Assembly: GCA_900552225.1 (NCBI GenBank)
Contig: URYX01000007.1
Coordinates: forward strand, 1-26,690
Length of the DNA: 26,690 bases
Direction of reading: 5' to 3'
From: an uncultured Oscillospiraceae bacterium
Lineage (GTDB): Bacteria; Bacillota; Clostridia; Oscillospirales; Acutalibacteraceae
Shown: positions 1 through 8,763 of the stretch, piece by piece
Layout: every line of letters starts with the position of its first letter
Numbering within the stretch: position 1 is the first letter of the stretch
Translations under genes and position numbers: made by a program
Notes under the pieces: generated by a model
What the model was told of the DNA's origin: nothing
The model's input: only the letters and a program-made list of their open reading frames with translations
Databases searched by the model: none

Positions 1-2759
1 GAGCCGCAGACGCGGTTTCCGTCCAAAAGGGACAGCGTCTGCTCTCCGTCCGGGAGCGGCTGCTCCGACAGGTCCGTCAGCACCGCCCGCTGCACCGGCC
101 GGGCCGGGATCAGCGTGTAGCTGCCGCCCTCTCCCGCGGCATCATACACGCGGATCACCCAGCCTTTGCCGTCCTCCGCCGTCTTGACGGCGGACACGCG
201 GGCGCACCCCTCCGTCCGCAGCCACTGACCGCACAGCGGCAGCGAGCCCGGATGGGTCGTGCCGGCTACCGCTGCGGGCGGATGCAGGAAACCGTCCGCC
301 GCCGCCAGCAGGGTCTGCGGGCGGGCATCCGGCAGCGCTCCCACTCCGATGCGGACGCGGTGAATCCCGTATTCCGGCATCGGATCGGGGTCATAGGCCG
401 CGCGAAGCAGCGTCACCGACAGCGTCTCCCCGTCTCCGCGGAACCCGTATTTGCAGTCGGTCACGACGCAGAGCGCCGCGCCGCCCTCCTCCGGCACCGC
501 GGCCGCCAGCGAATGCGCCGGCACATCGTGCGGCAGGGCGGGCCGATCCGTCATTCCACAGGGGATGTCATAGCGGTATGTCTCCGTCTGGGCAGCCTGC
601 GGCAGGGCAAAGGTCAGCTGCGGTACATGCTCCGGCGTACCGCAGTCGCGGAAATCCGCCGTGATCGCCCATTCCGGCATACGACTGTACGTATCCAGCG
701 TCACCGTCACCTCTATATGCGACTGCTCTCCCGCCCGAAGCTCAAACCGCAGCCATTGCCGCTGGCCGCCGGTACGCACCTCCGTAATATGCACCTCACG
801 GGTCTGCTGCAGCGGCTCCACACGCATCCGCGGGCCGACGCGCCACGAGGTCATGCCCTCCCGCGTGTTCTCCGTAATCCACAGAAGCTGTCCCGCCGGA
901 GCCCGCACGAGCTCACGCCCGCTCTCCCGCTCCGTCAGCGACAGCAGCTCTGCCGTGCGTCCGGAAAAGACCGCGCGCACCCACGGATTTTCGAGCACAA
1001 TATCCGTATCGCCGTAGGTATCCTGCCGTGCGGAAACAATCCCCGCAAAGCCGGGCAGCTCCGCCTCGCGCTCCGTCAGCGTATAGGTGGCATAACCGAA
1101 GGCGGGCACCCGCACGTGCACCGCATACACGGTACGCCAATGCTCCCAATAATAGGCACGGTCGGTCAGCAGCTGCGATTCCGTCTCCGCTCCGGCGGCA
1201 TCCGCGAAGCGGGCCCGCCCCTTGTCATAATTCCAGTCCCACACCGTCAGCTCGGTCACTCCGTCAAAATCGGTTTCGGTGGGATTGCTCAGGTGGAAAA
1301 TACGGGTTTTGCCGCCGCCCTCTCCGCTCTGCGGCAAACGGAATCCGCTCCCCTCCTCCGTGCGCCATCCGCTGCCGGCTCCGACGGCGGTATCGTCCGC
1401 CGGAAGCTCGGTGGGAATCCCCGACGTATCCACCGCCTCCGCGATTACCCGCAGCGCCGCCTCACCGCGCACGGCGGCCGCCGCCATCGCCTCCTGGAAC
1501 TGTCCCATGGCATACTCCCGCGTCTCCACCGTTCCGGAGCCGGGAAGAATGTCGTGGAACTGATTGAACAGTATCTTTTTCCACGCCTCGGCAAACTGCG
1601 CGGTATCGTCAGCCCCGCCGAGCAGCCGCGCCTGCGCGGACAGGCACTCCGCCTCGTAAAGCCGTTCCTCTCCGATGCGGTTGGCCATCTTGATCCGCGA
1701 CTGCGTCGTATAGCAGCCGGTAAACACAAAATTGCGCTCTCCCGTAACCGTCAGGATACGGTCACCGCAGGTCTCGAGCTCCTCGAAAAAGCTCCGGTAG
1801 GTTCCGAACGTCACGGTCGGCTGAATCGGCCAGGTCATCACATCGGACAGAAGATTCAGGTCCCTCCGGGTCGGCCCGCCGCCGTGATCCCCGACGCCGA
1901 ACACCTTGAGCATCACATCCACGCCGTATGTATGGCAGAACTGCGGCACCTCGGCAAACATATCCTCCGTCAACGCGGCGTTATACCAGTTCGGCTCGCG
2001 GTAGCAGAGCACGCTGCGCCCGCTCGGCACCGTCCAGCGCGTCACGGGCGGCACGGACTGCGACCCGCGGCAATGGTAGTAATACTTCACGCCGCCCGCC
2101 GCCAGAATTTCGGGCAGCGTAGCCGCATGACCGAAGGTATCCGGCTCAAAATCCAGTACCAGCGACGAGGCCGGAATCTCCAGCAGCCGCGACAGATACT
2201 GCTTGGTATACAGAATATGCCGCGCCATCGCCTCTCCGCCGGAGAGGTTTTTATCGTTTTCCACCCAGGAGGCCGCCGTCACCTCCCAGCGACCCTCCCG
2301 GATCCGCTCGCGAATCGCGGGCAGCAGCTCCGGTGCATACCGCTCCGTCAGCGCATAGGTGGAGGCCTGTGACTGCGCAAAGGTAAACTCCGGATATTCC
2401 TCCATCAGCCGCAGCATCGTGCGGAAGGTATTGACGGTCGCCGCCGCCGTCTCCTGCAGCCCCCACATCCAGTTCATGTCGATATGGGCATGGCCGATGC
2501 AGCGCACATGCAGCGCCTTGGCGGCCGGACCGAGCGGAGCCAGCGCCTCCTCGGCCGCCAGCACCGCCGGGCGCGTCACCGCGCCCTCCGTCTCCGCAGC
2601 CCGCAGCAGCTCTCCGAGCACCTGCCCGACCAGCGCATCCCACCGTCCGCCGTTGGCTGCGGACAGTGCCGCTGCAAACTGCAGCTCCGCCGCCGCGCGG
2701 CGTCCCCAGTAAGCGGTTCCCTGCGCCTTCAGACGCAGGCACAAATCCTGTAAACTCAT
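1..2759 (-). CDS. Alpha-mannosidase, glycoside hydrolase family 38 (3' end outside window)
   Basis: This retaining alpha-mannosidase would release alpha-linked mannose from glycans or oligosaccharides. About 919 residues are visible and the frame is still open at the left edge, so the C-terminus is missing; family members are usually around 1,000 residues. The N-terminal catalytic domain shows the zinc-binding motif GHAHIDMNW (residues 89-97). The nucleophile motif FEPDTFGH (204-211) has the expected catalytic Asp at 207. The later part fits the GH38 C-terminal beta-sandwich region. No signal peptide is seen, so the enzyme is probably cytoplasmic. The ATG at 2759 was chosen because GGGGGAG lies just upstream and a promoter sits at 2799-2828. 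It is divergent from spoIVB and looks like a single-gene unit in this window. Family assignment is secure; substrate linkage is not known. Confidence 0.93.
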   Translation of the reverse strand, partial: MSLQDLCLRLKAQGTAYWGRRAAAELQFAAALSAANGGRWDALVGQVLGELLRAAETEGAVTRPAVLAAEEALAPLGPAAKALHVRCIGHAHIDMNWMWGLQETAAATVNTFRTMLRLMEEYPEFTFAQSQASTYALTERYAPELLPAIRERIREGRWEVTAASWVENDKNLSGGEAMARHILYTKQYLSRLLEIPASSLVLDFEPDTFGHAATLPEILAAGGVKYYYHCRGSQSVPPVTRWTVPSGRSVLCYREPNWYNAALTEDMFAEVPQFCHTYGVDVMLKVFGVGDHGGGPTRRDLNLLSDVMTWPIQPTVTFGTYRSFFEELETCGDRILTVTGERNFVFTGCYTTQSRIKMANRIGEERLYEAECLSAQARLLGGADDTAQFAEAWKKILFNQFHDILPGSGTVETREYAMGQFQEAMAAAAVRGEAALRVIAEAVDTSGIPTELPADDTAVGAGSGWRTEEGSGFRLPQSGEGGGKTRIFHLSNPTETDFDGVTELTVWDWNYDKGRARFADAAGAETESQLLTDRAYYWEHWRTVYAVHVRVPAFGYATYTLTEREAELPGFAGIVSARQDTYGDTDIVLENPWVRAVFSGRTAELLSLTERESGRELVRAPAGQLLWITENTREGMTSWRVGPRMRVEPLQQTREVHITEVRTGGQRQWLRFELRAGEQSHIEVTVTLDTYSRMPEWAITADFRDCGTPEHVPQLTFALPQAAQTETYRYDIPCGMTDRPALPHDVPAHSLAAAVPEEGGAALCVVTDCKYGFRGDGETLSVTLLRAAYDPDPMPEYGIHRVRIGVGALPDARPQTLLAAADGFLHPPAAVAGTTHPGSLPLCGQWLRTEGCARVSAVKTAEDGKGWVIRVYDAAGEGGSYTLIPARPVQRAVLTDLSEQPLPDGEQTLSLLDGNRVCG

Positions 2760-2798
2760 GAAAACTCCCCCTGCTTCACGGTTTTTCCCTGTTTTTCC

Positions 2799-2828
2799 AG
2801 TATACCATACACGTCTTTGCCCTGACAA
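2799..2828 (-). promoter_or_regulatory. Sigma-A-type promoter for the GH38 gene
   Basis: On the minus strand TTGTCA (2828-2823) and TATACT (2804-2799) are 18 bp apart, with a TGG extended -10. A direct repeat of GGAAAAAC (two copies, 2 bp apart, about 2781-2798) lies between the -10 and the ribosome binding site and could be an operator. The rest of the 2760-3084 gap holds the spoIVB upstream region. There, AATACTA at 2941-2947 resembles a sigma-G -10 element but has no convincing -35. Confidence 0.6.
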
Positions 2829-3084
2829 GCCTCCCCCACGGGATTTTTCACCGAAATCTTGCCGTTGTTTTTCAAAAAATTCTTTTGCCCCAACGGAATG
2901 GAAACCTTTTTATGGGCCCGATAGAACACGCTCTTTGCGGAATACTATAAAGGACAAAGCGCAAAGCCACGGCACATCACCGGAATGACTGCGGCCGCGT
3001 TTTGTCGAAAGCATGCACAAACGGCCGGAGCCGCGATTTTTTCACATCGCAGACATCCGGCCCGCGCATGGGAAAGGCAGAGCT

Positions 3085-4323
3085 ATGCGAAAACTGCGGT
3101 TTTTTCAACGGCTGAGTGCCGGATTGCTTCCCCTCTGCGCCGCTCTGTTCGGAATGGTGGCCTATACGGCGGAGACCTTCCCCGACCGTTATTATGCCAC
3201 ACAGCCCGGGGATTTACCCCTGCACAGCGGTCTGTTTTCCTCCGTAGCCACGCCTCTGCACGAAGCACAGAGCACACGGGCGGTCATGACAGACGGAGAA
3301 AGCAGCGAGCAAGCCTCCCTGCTGCGGCTATGGGGCATCTTTCCCGTCAAGGAGGTCACCGTCCGTTTGACGGAGCAGCCGACCGTTCTGTTGGGCGGCA
3401 CGCCGTTCGGCATCAAGCTGTATACCGACGGAGTGCTGATTGTCGGACTGACCGAAGTAGACTGTATCGGAGGAGGCAGTCCCGCCAAGGCGGCCGGACT
3501 GCGCATCGGGGATACCGTCCTGTCGGTAAACGGAGTTTCGGTTTCCACGAACGAGGAGGTGGCTGCCCTGATCTCCCGCAGCGGAGGTCAGACCCTGACC
3601 CTCTGCGTCTGCCGGGACGGCATTTCCTTTGAAGCGCTGCTGACACCCGTCCGCTCGGAGGCAGAGGGCACCTACAAGGCCGGCATGTGGGTACGCGACA
3701 GCTCGGCCGGTATCGGCACCGTCACCTTTTACGACGAGGAGAGCGGCCGCCTGGCCGGTCTCGGCCACGCCATCTGCGACGCAGATACCGGAACCGCCCT
3801 GCCCATCAGCGGCGGCGAGCTGGTACCGGCCTCCATTTTCGGTATTGTACGCGGCGTTTCCGGACAGGCCGGTGAGCTCCGCGGCTGCTTTGAAAGCGGC
3901 ACCCTCGGCACTCTGGAGGCCAATCTTTCCACCGGAATTTTCGGCACCGTCCGGCGCCCGCCCTCGGCCGCCGAACGAATCCCGCTCGCCATGAAGCAGC
4001 AGGTGGTCACCGGACCCGCGCGGGTGCGCACCACGCTCAAGGGACAGACACCCGACTGGTACGATCTGGAAATCATCCAGATTCGCTATCAGGACGGTTC
4101 CCCCACCCGCAATATGGTCATCCGCATCACCGACCCTCGCCTGCTGGAACAGACGGGCGGCATCGTACAGGGAATGAGCGGATCCCCCATCGTCCAGAAT
4201 GGGCAGCTGGTCGGCGCCGTAACCCACGTGTTCGTCAACGACCCGACACAGGGCTTTGCCGTGTTTGCGGAACACATGTATCTCTCGATGCAGGAGCTCG
4301 ACACCGCCGATGAGGCCGCCTGA
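3085..4323 (+). CDS. spoIVB: SpoIVB peptidase (serine protease S55, sporulation)
   Basis: SpoIVB is secreted from the forespore into the intermembrane space. In Bacillus it cleaves SpoIVFA, which triggers pro-sigma-K processing. The 412-residue product begins with a single N-terminal membrane/signal segment (about residues 9-30). A PDZ domain follows, with GGGSPAKAAGLRIGD as its carboxylate-binding and core part. The S55 peptidase domain has GLGHAICD, carrying the catalytic His, and GMSGSPIVQNG, carrying the catalytic Ser. The frame is open from 3013, but ATG 3085 was chosen because GGAAAGGCAG precedes it and the protein then starts directly with the membrane segment. In many Firmicutes spoIVB sits immediately upstream of spo0A. 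Here spo0A is on the same strand but about 9.5 kb away. The gene is followed by a bidirectional terminator. Confidence 0.95.
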   Translation: MRKLRFFQRLSAGLLPLCAALFGMVAYTAETFPDRYYATQPGDLPLHSGLFSSVATPLHEAQSTRAVMTDGESSEQASLLRLWGIFPVKEVTVRLTEQPTVLLGGTPFGIKLYTDGVLIVGLTEVDCIGGGSPAKAAGLRIGDTVLSVNGVSVSTNEEVAALISRSGGQTLTLCVCRDGISFEALLTPVRSEAEGTYKAGMWVRDSSAGIGTVTFYDEESGRLAGLGHAICDADTGTALPISGGELVPASIFGIVRGVSGQAGELRGCFESGTLGTLEANLSTGIFGTVRRPPSAAERIPLAMKQQVVTGPARVRTTLKGQTPDWYDLEIIQIRYQDGSPTRNMVIRITDPRLLEQTGGIVQGMSGSPIVQNGQLVGAVTHVFVNDPTQGFAVFAEHMYLSMQELDTADEAA

Positions 4324-4377
4324 CACGGAGCATACCGCACACCCGGCTTTTTCCCGGCCCAAGGCTTCCACACGCAC

Positions 4378-4410
4378 AAGAGGCGGGAGGATCCAATCCT
4401 CCCGCCTCTT
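4378..4410. terminator. Bidirectional intrinsic terminator between convergent genes
   Basis: A perfect 15-bp inverted repeat (4378-4392 and 4396-4410, core GAGGCGGGAGGAT) has a 3-base loop. It lies between the end of spoIVB (plus) and the end of the acetyltransferase gene (minus). Each arm ends in CTT, so either strand could terminate here. The U-tract is short. Confidence 0.7.
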
Positions 4411-4440
4411 TACTTCACATTCGGCCCGGCGAAAACCGCC

Positions 4441-4992
4441 TCAGCCGTTGTCCGCATCCTGCCGGTCAGCGCGAAGCTCCGCCTCGCACCCCTTCGTATA
4501 GGCAATAAATGTGTTATCCGGCGGCGTATCCCGCACGATCACGCGCGGCTTTTCCATGACCACCGTACAGTTGTCCGGCACGTCCTCGGTCACCACACAG
4601 TTGGCCCCGATCCGCACATGACTTCCGATCCGGATTCCGCCGATGATTTTCGCCCCGGCCCCGATATATACATGGTCTCCGAGCACCGGCGCACCGACCC
4701 CCTTGCTGCCGCGCAGCGAATTGGACCCGACCGTCACCTGGTGAAACAGGACACAGCCCTCACCGATGACCGCGCCCGAGGAGATAAAAATCCCCGACAG
4801 ACCGTGCGGCGTCAAAAAGCGCCGGATGTCCGCCGTATGCGGCACAAAGGCGTTGCGTTTGGATTCCACGCGCCGCATTTTCCACAGATAGTACGGGCGC
4901 AGCACCCCTCCCGCCAGATACCGCTCGTGGTATTTCCAGTAGTGGTCCTCACTCCACGAAAACAGACTGCTCAGCATACGGCGTAAACTCAT
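4441..4992 (-). CDS. Serine acetyltransferase-like protein (left-handed beta-helix, hexapeptide repeats)
   Basis: A 183-residue acyl-CoA-dependent O-acetyltransferase of the serine acetyltransferase (LbH_SAT) type. Hexapeptide repeats run from about residue 65 to 145, including SGAVIGEGCVLFHQVTVGS with the catalytic-type His, GDHVYIGAGAKIIGGIRIG and VRIGANCVVTEDVP. It lacks the long helical N-terminal domain of classical CysE (about 260-270 residues). It therefore resembles the short SAT-like enzymes found in cysteine synthesis or in sugar and capsule acetylation, and the acceptor cannot be told from sequence. ATG 4992 was chosen because GAGGAG lies 8-10 bases upstream; the frame extends further but has no better site. 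It starts 13 bp after the zinc-ribbon membrane gene and is probably co-transcribed with it. Confidence 0.82.
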   Translation of the reverse strand: MSLRRMLSSLFSWSEDHYWKYHERYLAGGVLRPYYLWKMRRVESKRNAFVPHTADIRRFLTPHGLSGIFISSGAVIGEGCVLFHQVTVGSNSLRGSKGVGAPVLGDHVYIGAGAKIIGGIRIGSHVRIGANCVVTEDVPDNCTVVMEKPRVIVRDTPPDNTFIAYTKGCEAELRADRQDADNG

Positions 4993-5005
4993 GAGTACAG
5001 ACTCC

Positions 5006-5854
5006 TCAGCAGATATTGGCGTTGTCGGGGAAGTGCTTGCGCAGCCAGAGGCTCGCCACAATCAGCGCCGCCGCACCGCAGCCGCTGCCGAGCAGTCCGG
5101 ACAGGGAGCTCAGTCTCGAGAGCGCACCGATCGCCTGCAGAATGCCGTAAACCATCAGCCAGGTGTGCGCCGCTTTCAGCTGCACCGGCTGCCAGACACC
5201 GGATTCCGCGCTGCGATAGGCAGACTGCGCAAAACGGTGAATGTTGCGGTAGCCGAAGAGGTTGAGCAGCATCGTGACAACGCCCGTCAGGAGCGCCATA
5301 ATACCGATCACCACAAACAGGGCGGTTCCGGTCAACTTAAACACATCAAGAACCGTATTGATTCCGCTCACAGAGCCCAGAACGGCATCCATCACGGTAT
5401 CCATAAAGCCGCTGAGCGCACCGCTCACGGCACAGAGCAGCAGGCCGCTGAGCATCAGCGCGCCCGCGCTGACCCAGTTCACGATATACACCGCAAAGCA
5501 GGTGCCGCTGATATAGCGCATGGACTTGGGATCGGCATCTCCCTTGCGGGACTGCGCATACAGCATCCACAGGAAAATCACAAACAGGACTCCGGGTACA
5601 TGGGGCACAATATTTCCGAGCGAAAAAATCCCGTTCAGAAAAATGGCGGCTGCCACGGACACCGACTCGAGAATGCACATCGTCAGGAACAAAGGCTCCG
5701 TGAACAGCCGTGCCAGCAGCTGACGCAGCGTCAGCCCGACCGGCTGCTGAGGCGGCTGCGGCTGCTGCGGCTGCTGTGCCGCCTGGGGCGCTCCGCACAC
5801 GGAACAAAACGACTCCGCCTCGGATACAGGATTTCCACAATGGGGACAATTCAT
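5006..5854 (-). CDS. Zinc-ribbon multi-pass membrane protein, function unknown
   Basis: A 282-residue protein with an N-terminal zinc ribbon: CPHC at residues 3-6 and CSVC at 17-20. A Gln/Pro-rich linker (about 24-39) follows, then about five hydrophobic segments near residues 55-75, 85-100, 115-140, 175-200 and 255-270. This zinc_ribbon_2 plus membrane-domain layout is common in Clostridia, but I recognise no specific function. AAGGAGGG lies about 9 bases upstream of the ATG at 5854, and a near-consensus promoter lies further upstream. The downstream acetyltransferase gene starts 13 bp after the stop. The cytoplasmic ribbon may be structural or may mediate protein contacts; this is inference. 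Confidence 0.85.
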   Translation of the reverse strand: MNCPHCGNPVSEAESFCSVCGAPQAAQQPQQPQPPQQPVGLTLRQLLARLFTEPLFLTMCILESVSVAAAIFLNGIFSLGNIVPHVPGVLFVIFLWMLYAQSRKGDADPKSMRYISGTCFAVYIVNWVSAGALMLSGLLLCAVSGALSGFMDTVMDAVLGSVSGINTVLDVFKLTGTALFVVIGIMALLTGVVTMLLNLFGYRNIHRFAQSAYRSAESGVWQPVQLKAAHTWLMVYGILQAIGALSRLSSLSGLLGSGCGAAALIVASLWLRKHFPDNANIC

Positions 5855-5915
5855 ACGTAAAACCCTCCTTGCGCGGCCGTTCGGCGTCCCGAAAGCCGCG
5901 GATTATGTTGATTTC

Positions 5916-5944
5916 AGTATAACAGGGCATCCGCGGTTTGTCAA
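5916..5944 (-). promoter_or_regulatory. Near-consensus sigma-A promoter for the zinc-ribbon / acetyltransferase unit
   Basis: On the minus strand TTGACA (5944-5939) and TATACT (5921-5916) are separated by exactly 17 bp. They lie about 62 bp before the ATG at 5854. Confidence 0.8.
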
Positions 5945-5960
5945 TGCATAAAACAGCGGA

Positions 5961-5987
5961 GAAACGCCGGATTTCCGTTCCCGTTTC
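5961..5987 (-). terminator. Weak terminator-like hairpin after the FAD oxidoreductase gene
   Basis: On the minus strand GAAACG and CGTTTC form an outer stem around a nested CGG/CCG pair, followed shortly by TGTTTT. It lies between the end of the five-gene operon (6052) and the next promoter. The stem is short and imperfect. Confidence 0.35.
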
Positions 5988-6051
5988 GCCTCTGTCCGCG
6001 CTTGAAAAGCCGCCGCAGCACGGCACCTCCGGGTCCGCCCGCCGCTCCGCC

Positions 6052-7329
6052 TCAGAACAGCTGCTCGCAGATCTCCGCAGGCGATACCTCGCGCAGCCGG
6101 AGCTGCCGCCGGGCCGCCAGAGCGGCCGCGGCCCCGCACGCCTCACCGATGGCGATACAGATCGGCATCACACGGAAGTTGGAGTGAGCCATATGCGTCC
6201 CGCTGATGTTGCGTCCGGACAGCAGGAGCCCCTCCCGGTGCTTCGGAATCAGACAGCCGTAGGGAATGGTGTAGCCACCCGGCTGTGTGAACCGATGCTG
6301 GCATCCGGTGGCATCCAGCCCCGCCCCGGTCAGATTGTGTACGTCAAAATTGAAGTGCGCCCCGCGCACCACGGCATCCTCAAACTGCCGCGCCTCCAGG
6401 ATGTCCTGCTCGGTCAGGCAGTACAGCCCGTGAAAATGCCGCGTTTCGCGGATTCCCATCAGGGATGCGGCGCTGATCAGATAGCACTGCTCATAGCCCG
6501 GGACATACTCCCGCAGAAAACGGACAATCGGCTCCATCTGCCGGCGGCAGACCATCTCGGCACGCGTGAGATCCTCGACGCGCGTGCCGTCCACATCGGT
6601 ACAGTTGGTCATGTTGCAGGTGACCACTCCGGGGTGGGTGGAGCGGTACAGCAGCACATGCCCCGCCGGGTACGGCAGCAGCGTGCGCGCCAGCGCCTGC
6701 AGCTCGCCCTTTTCCGTTTCCACCGTCGTCTCGAAGGAGCCCGGGAACACCGCGCGCTCCTCGTCCACGCCGCCCACCTTGAACATCAGCGTCGCCGGCT
6801 GCATCTTCCCGTCCGTCTCGCGGCCGAGCGTATAGGCAGCTCCGGCGCGGCAGGCAACGTCGCCGTCCCCGGTGCAGTCCACCGTCACGCGGGCCGTATA
6901 GGCCACGCGCCCGCTCTTGCTCTCGGTGATGACCCCGCGCACCGTATCCCGCTCCAGCATCACACCGCAGCACAGCGTATACAGCAGCAGCGTCACTCCC
7001 GCCTCCTCCAGCATCTCGCCGTAGGTAATTTTCAGAAGCTCCGGGTCAATGGCGGTGGGGAAATCCTCCCGGGGCTGCGGATTTTTGGCCGCCGAGCGGG
7101 ACAGAATCTCGCGGTACAGGCGGCTGTCCGCCGTTCCGGCGAAATGACTCATCATCCCCGTCGTGGAAATACCGCCGACCGAGCCCTGCGACTCGATCAG
7201 CAGCGTATGCGCTCCGCAGCGCGCCGCCGTCAGGGCCGCCGCCATACCGGACGGCCCCGAGCCGACCACAATCACATCGTAATCCCCGCCGATCGGCAGG
7301 GTACGGGCCGGTTCTGTATAGGTAAGCAT
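6052..7329 (-). CDS. FAD-dependent oxidoreductase (FAD_oxidored family)
   Basis: A 425-residue flavoprotein with an N-terminal Rossmann fold: DYDVIVVGSGPSG (residues 16-28) contains the GxGxxG dinucleotide-binding motif. GGISTTGMM follows, typical of the FAD-dependent oxidoreductases of the PF12831 type. VDCTGDGDVACRAGA and, near the C-terminus, LLSGRNISGTHMAH are also characteristic of the FAD-binding domain of this family. Substrate is unknown; relatives are often found near sugar or aromatic catabolism genes, which are not present here. ATG 7329 was chosen because AGAGGAG precedes it. The frame stays open far upstream into the neighbouring gene, but that part is shadow sequence. It is the last gene of the minus-strand operon and begins 56 bp after the methyltransferase stop. 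Confidence 0.88.
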   Translation of the reverse strand: MLTYTEPARTLPIGGDYDVIVVGSGPSGMAAALTAARCGAHTLLIESQGSVGGISTTGMMSHFAGTADSRLYREILSRSAAKNPQPREDFPTAIDPELLKITYGEMLEEAGVTLLLYTLCCGVMLERDTVRGVITESKSGRVAYTARVTVDCTGDGDVACRAGAAYTLGRETDGKMQPATLMFKVGGVDEERAVFPGSFETTVETEKGELQALARTLLPYPAGHVLLYRSTHPGVVTCNMTNCTDVDGTRVEDLTRAEMVCRRQMEPIVRFLREYVPGYEQCYLISAASLMGIRETRHFHGLYCLTEQDILEARQFEDAVVRGAHFNFDVHNLTGAGLDATGCQHRFTQPGGYTIPYGCLIPKHREGLLLSGRNISGTHMAHSNFRVMPICIAIGEACGAAAALAARRQLRLREVSPAEICEQLF

Positions 7330-7385
7330 ATATCTCTCTCCTCTGCTGTTATAAGCGTTTTCCGGACAGGCCGCAGCGCACCCCG

Positions 7386-8753
7386 TCATCGGTTCAGTCG
7401 CAGGCCCTTCGGATAATGATTCTTGAGCATCCCTCCCGAGGCCTTGCCGAATCCCGTCGGAATGTCCTCCACACAGACGGCGGTATACCCCTGCGTATGC
7501 GTCTCCACCGGCTCCCCGCGCAGAAAGGCCGCCGTGCGCGGGTCGGACAGCGTCAGCCGCAGACGGCTGCGTGCCTGCGCCCCGTAAGCCATATACAGAG
7601 CATGGGTCGGCTCCAGGCGGTTTTTGGCAACCTCCGCCGCAGGAACCCCGGCCCGCAGCACATGCAGCCGCGACAGCTCCGGCAGCAGCGGCGGCAATAT
7701 ATACCACCGTTCCCCGAAACGTACCGGCACCGCCTCCGGAAGCGGATCCAGCAGCTGGCCGAGCCACTTTTGCACCTCGGCGGCCGCCGCAGAAGCGGGC
7801 GGCACATACGGGCGCACCGTACACGCCTCCCCGTCCCGCTTTTCCAGAAGCGCCAGGAAATGCCCCTCGCCGCCGTCGGCCGGAAAAATCCGGCGGCAGC
7901 CGGAGAGGTCGGCATCCGGCTCCGGAAACGCCCCGTCCGCAAACGGAAACACGGCCTCCCAGGCATAGGCCGGGCGGCCGAACGGCGGCAGCAGCGGCCG
8001 CAGTGTAAACTCTGGATGCCGCGCCAAAAACGCCGCAATCTGGCATTCGTTTTCCTCCGGGGCAAAGGTACAGGTGGAAACCAAAAGCCGCCCTCCCGGG
8101 CGCACGGCCTCCGCCGCCGCATCCAGCACGGCGGCACCGCGGGCGGCGCACAGCCGGATATTCTCCACAGACCAGCCCTCCAGCGCCGCAGGCTCCTTCC
8201 GGAACATGCCCTCTCCCGAACAGGGAAGATCCGCCAGCACCGCATCGAAATAGCCTGCGAGCGCGTGGCACAGCGGTGCGGTCTCCCCCTGCGTCACCAC
8301 GGCGTTGCGCACGCCGCAGCGCTCCAGATTCTGCAGCAGCACCGCAGCCCGCGCCCGTACAAATTCATGGCACCACAGGAGCCCCGTGCCGCTGAGCGCT
8401 GCCGCAATCTGCGTGGACTTTCCGCCCGGGGCGGCGCAAAGGTCCAGCACCCGCTCGCCGGGCTGCGGAGCCAGCAGCGTCACGGCGGACATAGCCGACG
8501 GCTCCTGCATATAGTAGGCCCCCGCATGGTGCAGCGGGTCACTTCCCGCACGAAACGTCTCGGGTACGGCATATCCGTCCCGGCAGAACGGCACCGGCTC
8601 GGCGGAAAGCGGCAGGCAGTGGCGCAGTCCGTCCTCCGAGGCCTTGAGGGTATTGATGCGCAGTCCCCGCGCCTGCGGCGCCTCATACTGCGCGGCAAAG
8701 GAGCCGCCGGTCAGCAGCTCCATTCGTTTGAGAAACAGTGCGGGAAGCTCCAT
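7386..8753 (-). CDS. rsmF: RsmF/NSUN-type rRNA cytosine-C5 methyltransferase
   Basis: An SAM-dependent enzyme that makes 5-methylcytosine in rRNA; RsmF acts on 16S rRNA in E. coli, while the exact site here is inferred. The 455-residue product shows the family motifs in order. These are YYMQEPSAM (80-88), the SAM-binding DLCAAPGGKSTQ (104-115), DLPCSGEGMFRK (175-186) with the product-release Cys at 178, and STCTFAPEENE (226-236) with the nucleophile Cys at 228. The C-terminal part matches the extra RsmF-type RNA-binding region, ending with the KNHYPKGLR segment typical of this subgroup. ATG 8753 was chosen because GAGGTGGAG lies upstream and it begins 10 bp after the radA stop; a start at 8795 would overlap radA. 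Confidence 0.9.
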   Translation of the reverse strand: MELPALFLKRMELLTGGSFAAQYEAPQARGLRINTLKASEDGLRHCLPLSAEPVPFCRDGYAVPETFRAGSDPLHHAGAYYMQEPSAMSAVTLLAPQPGERVLDLCAAPGGKSTQIAAALSGTGLLWCHEFVRARAAVLLQNLERCGVRNAVVTQGETAPLCHALAGYFDAVLADLPCSGEGMFRKEPAALEGWSVENIRLCAARGAAVLDAAAEAVRPGGRLLVSTCTFAPEENECQIAAFLARHPEFTLRPLLPPFGRPAYAWEAVFPFADGAFPEPDADLSGCRRIFPADGGEGHFLALLEKRDGEACTVRPYVPPASAAAAEVQKWLGQLLDPLPEAVPVRFGERWYILPPLLPELSRLHVLRAGVPAAEVAKNRLEPTHALYMAYGAQARSRLRLTLSDPRTAAFLRGEPVETHTQGYTAVCVEDIPTGFGKASGGMLKNHYPKGLRLNR

Positions 8754-8763
8754 CCTCTCCACC

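Noticed and set aside
252..2372. 706-codon plus-strand open frame
   Set aside because: It is antisense to the GH38 gene, Arg/His-rich, lacks any domain, and arises from GC-rich codon bias.
3003..3009. 0A box (TGTCGAA) upstream of spoIVB
   Set aside because: A match to a six-fixed-base motif is expected about a dozen times by chance in this window on both strands, and spoIVB is normally a forespore sigma-factor gene.
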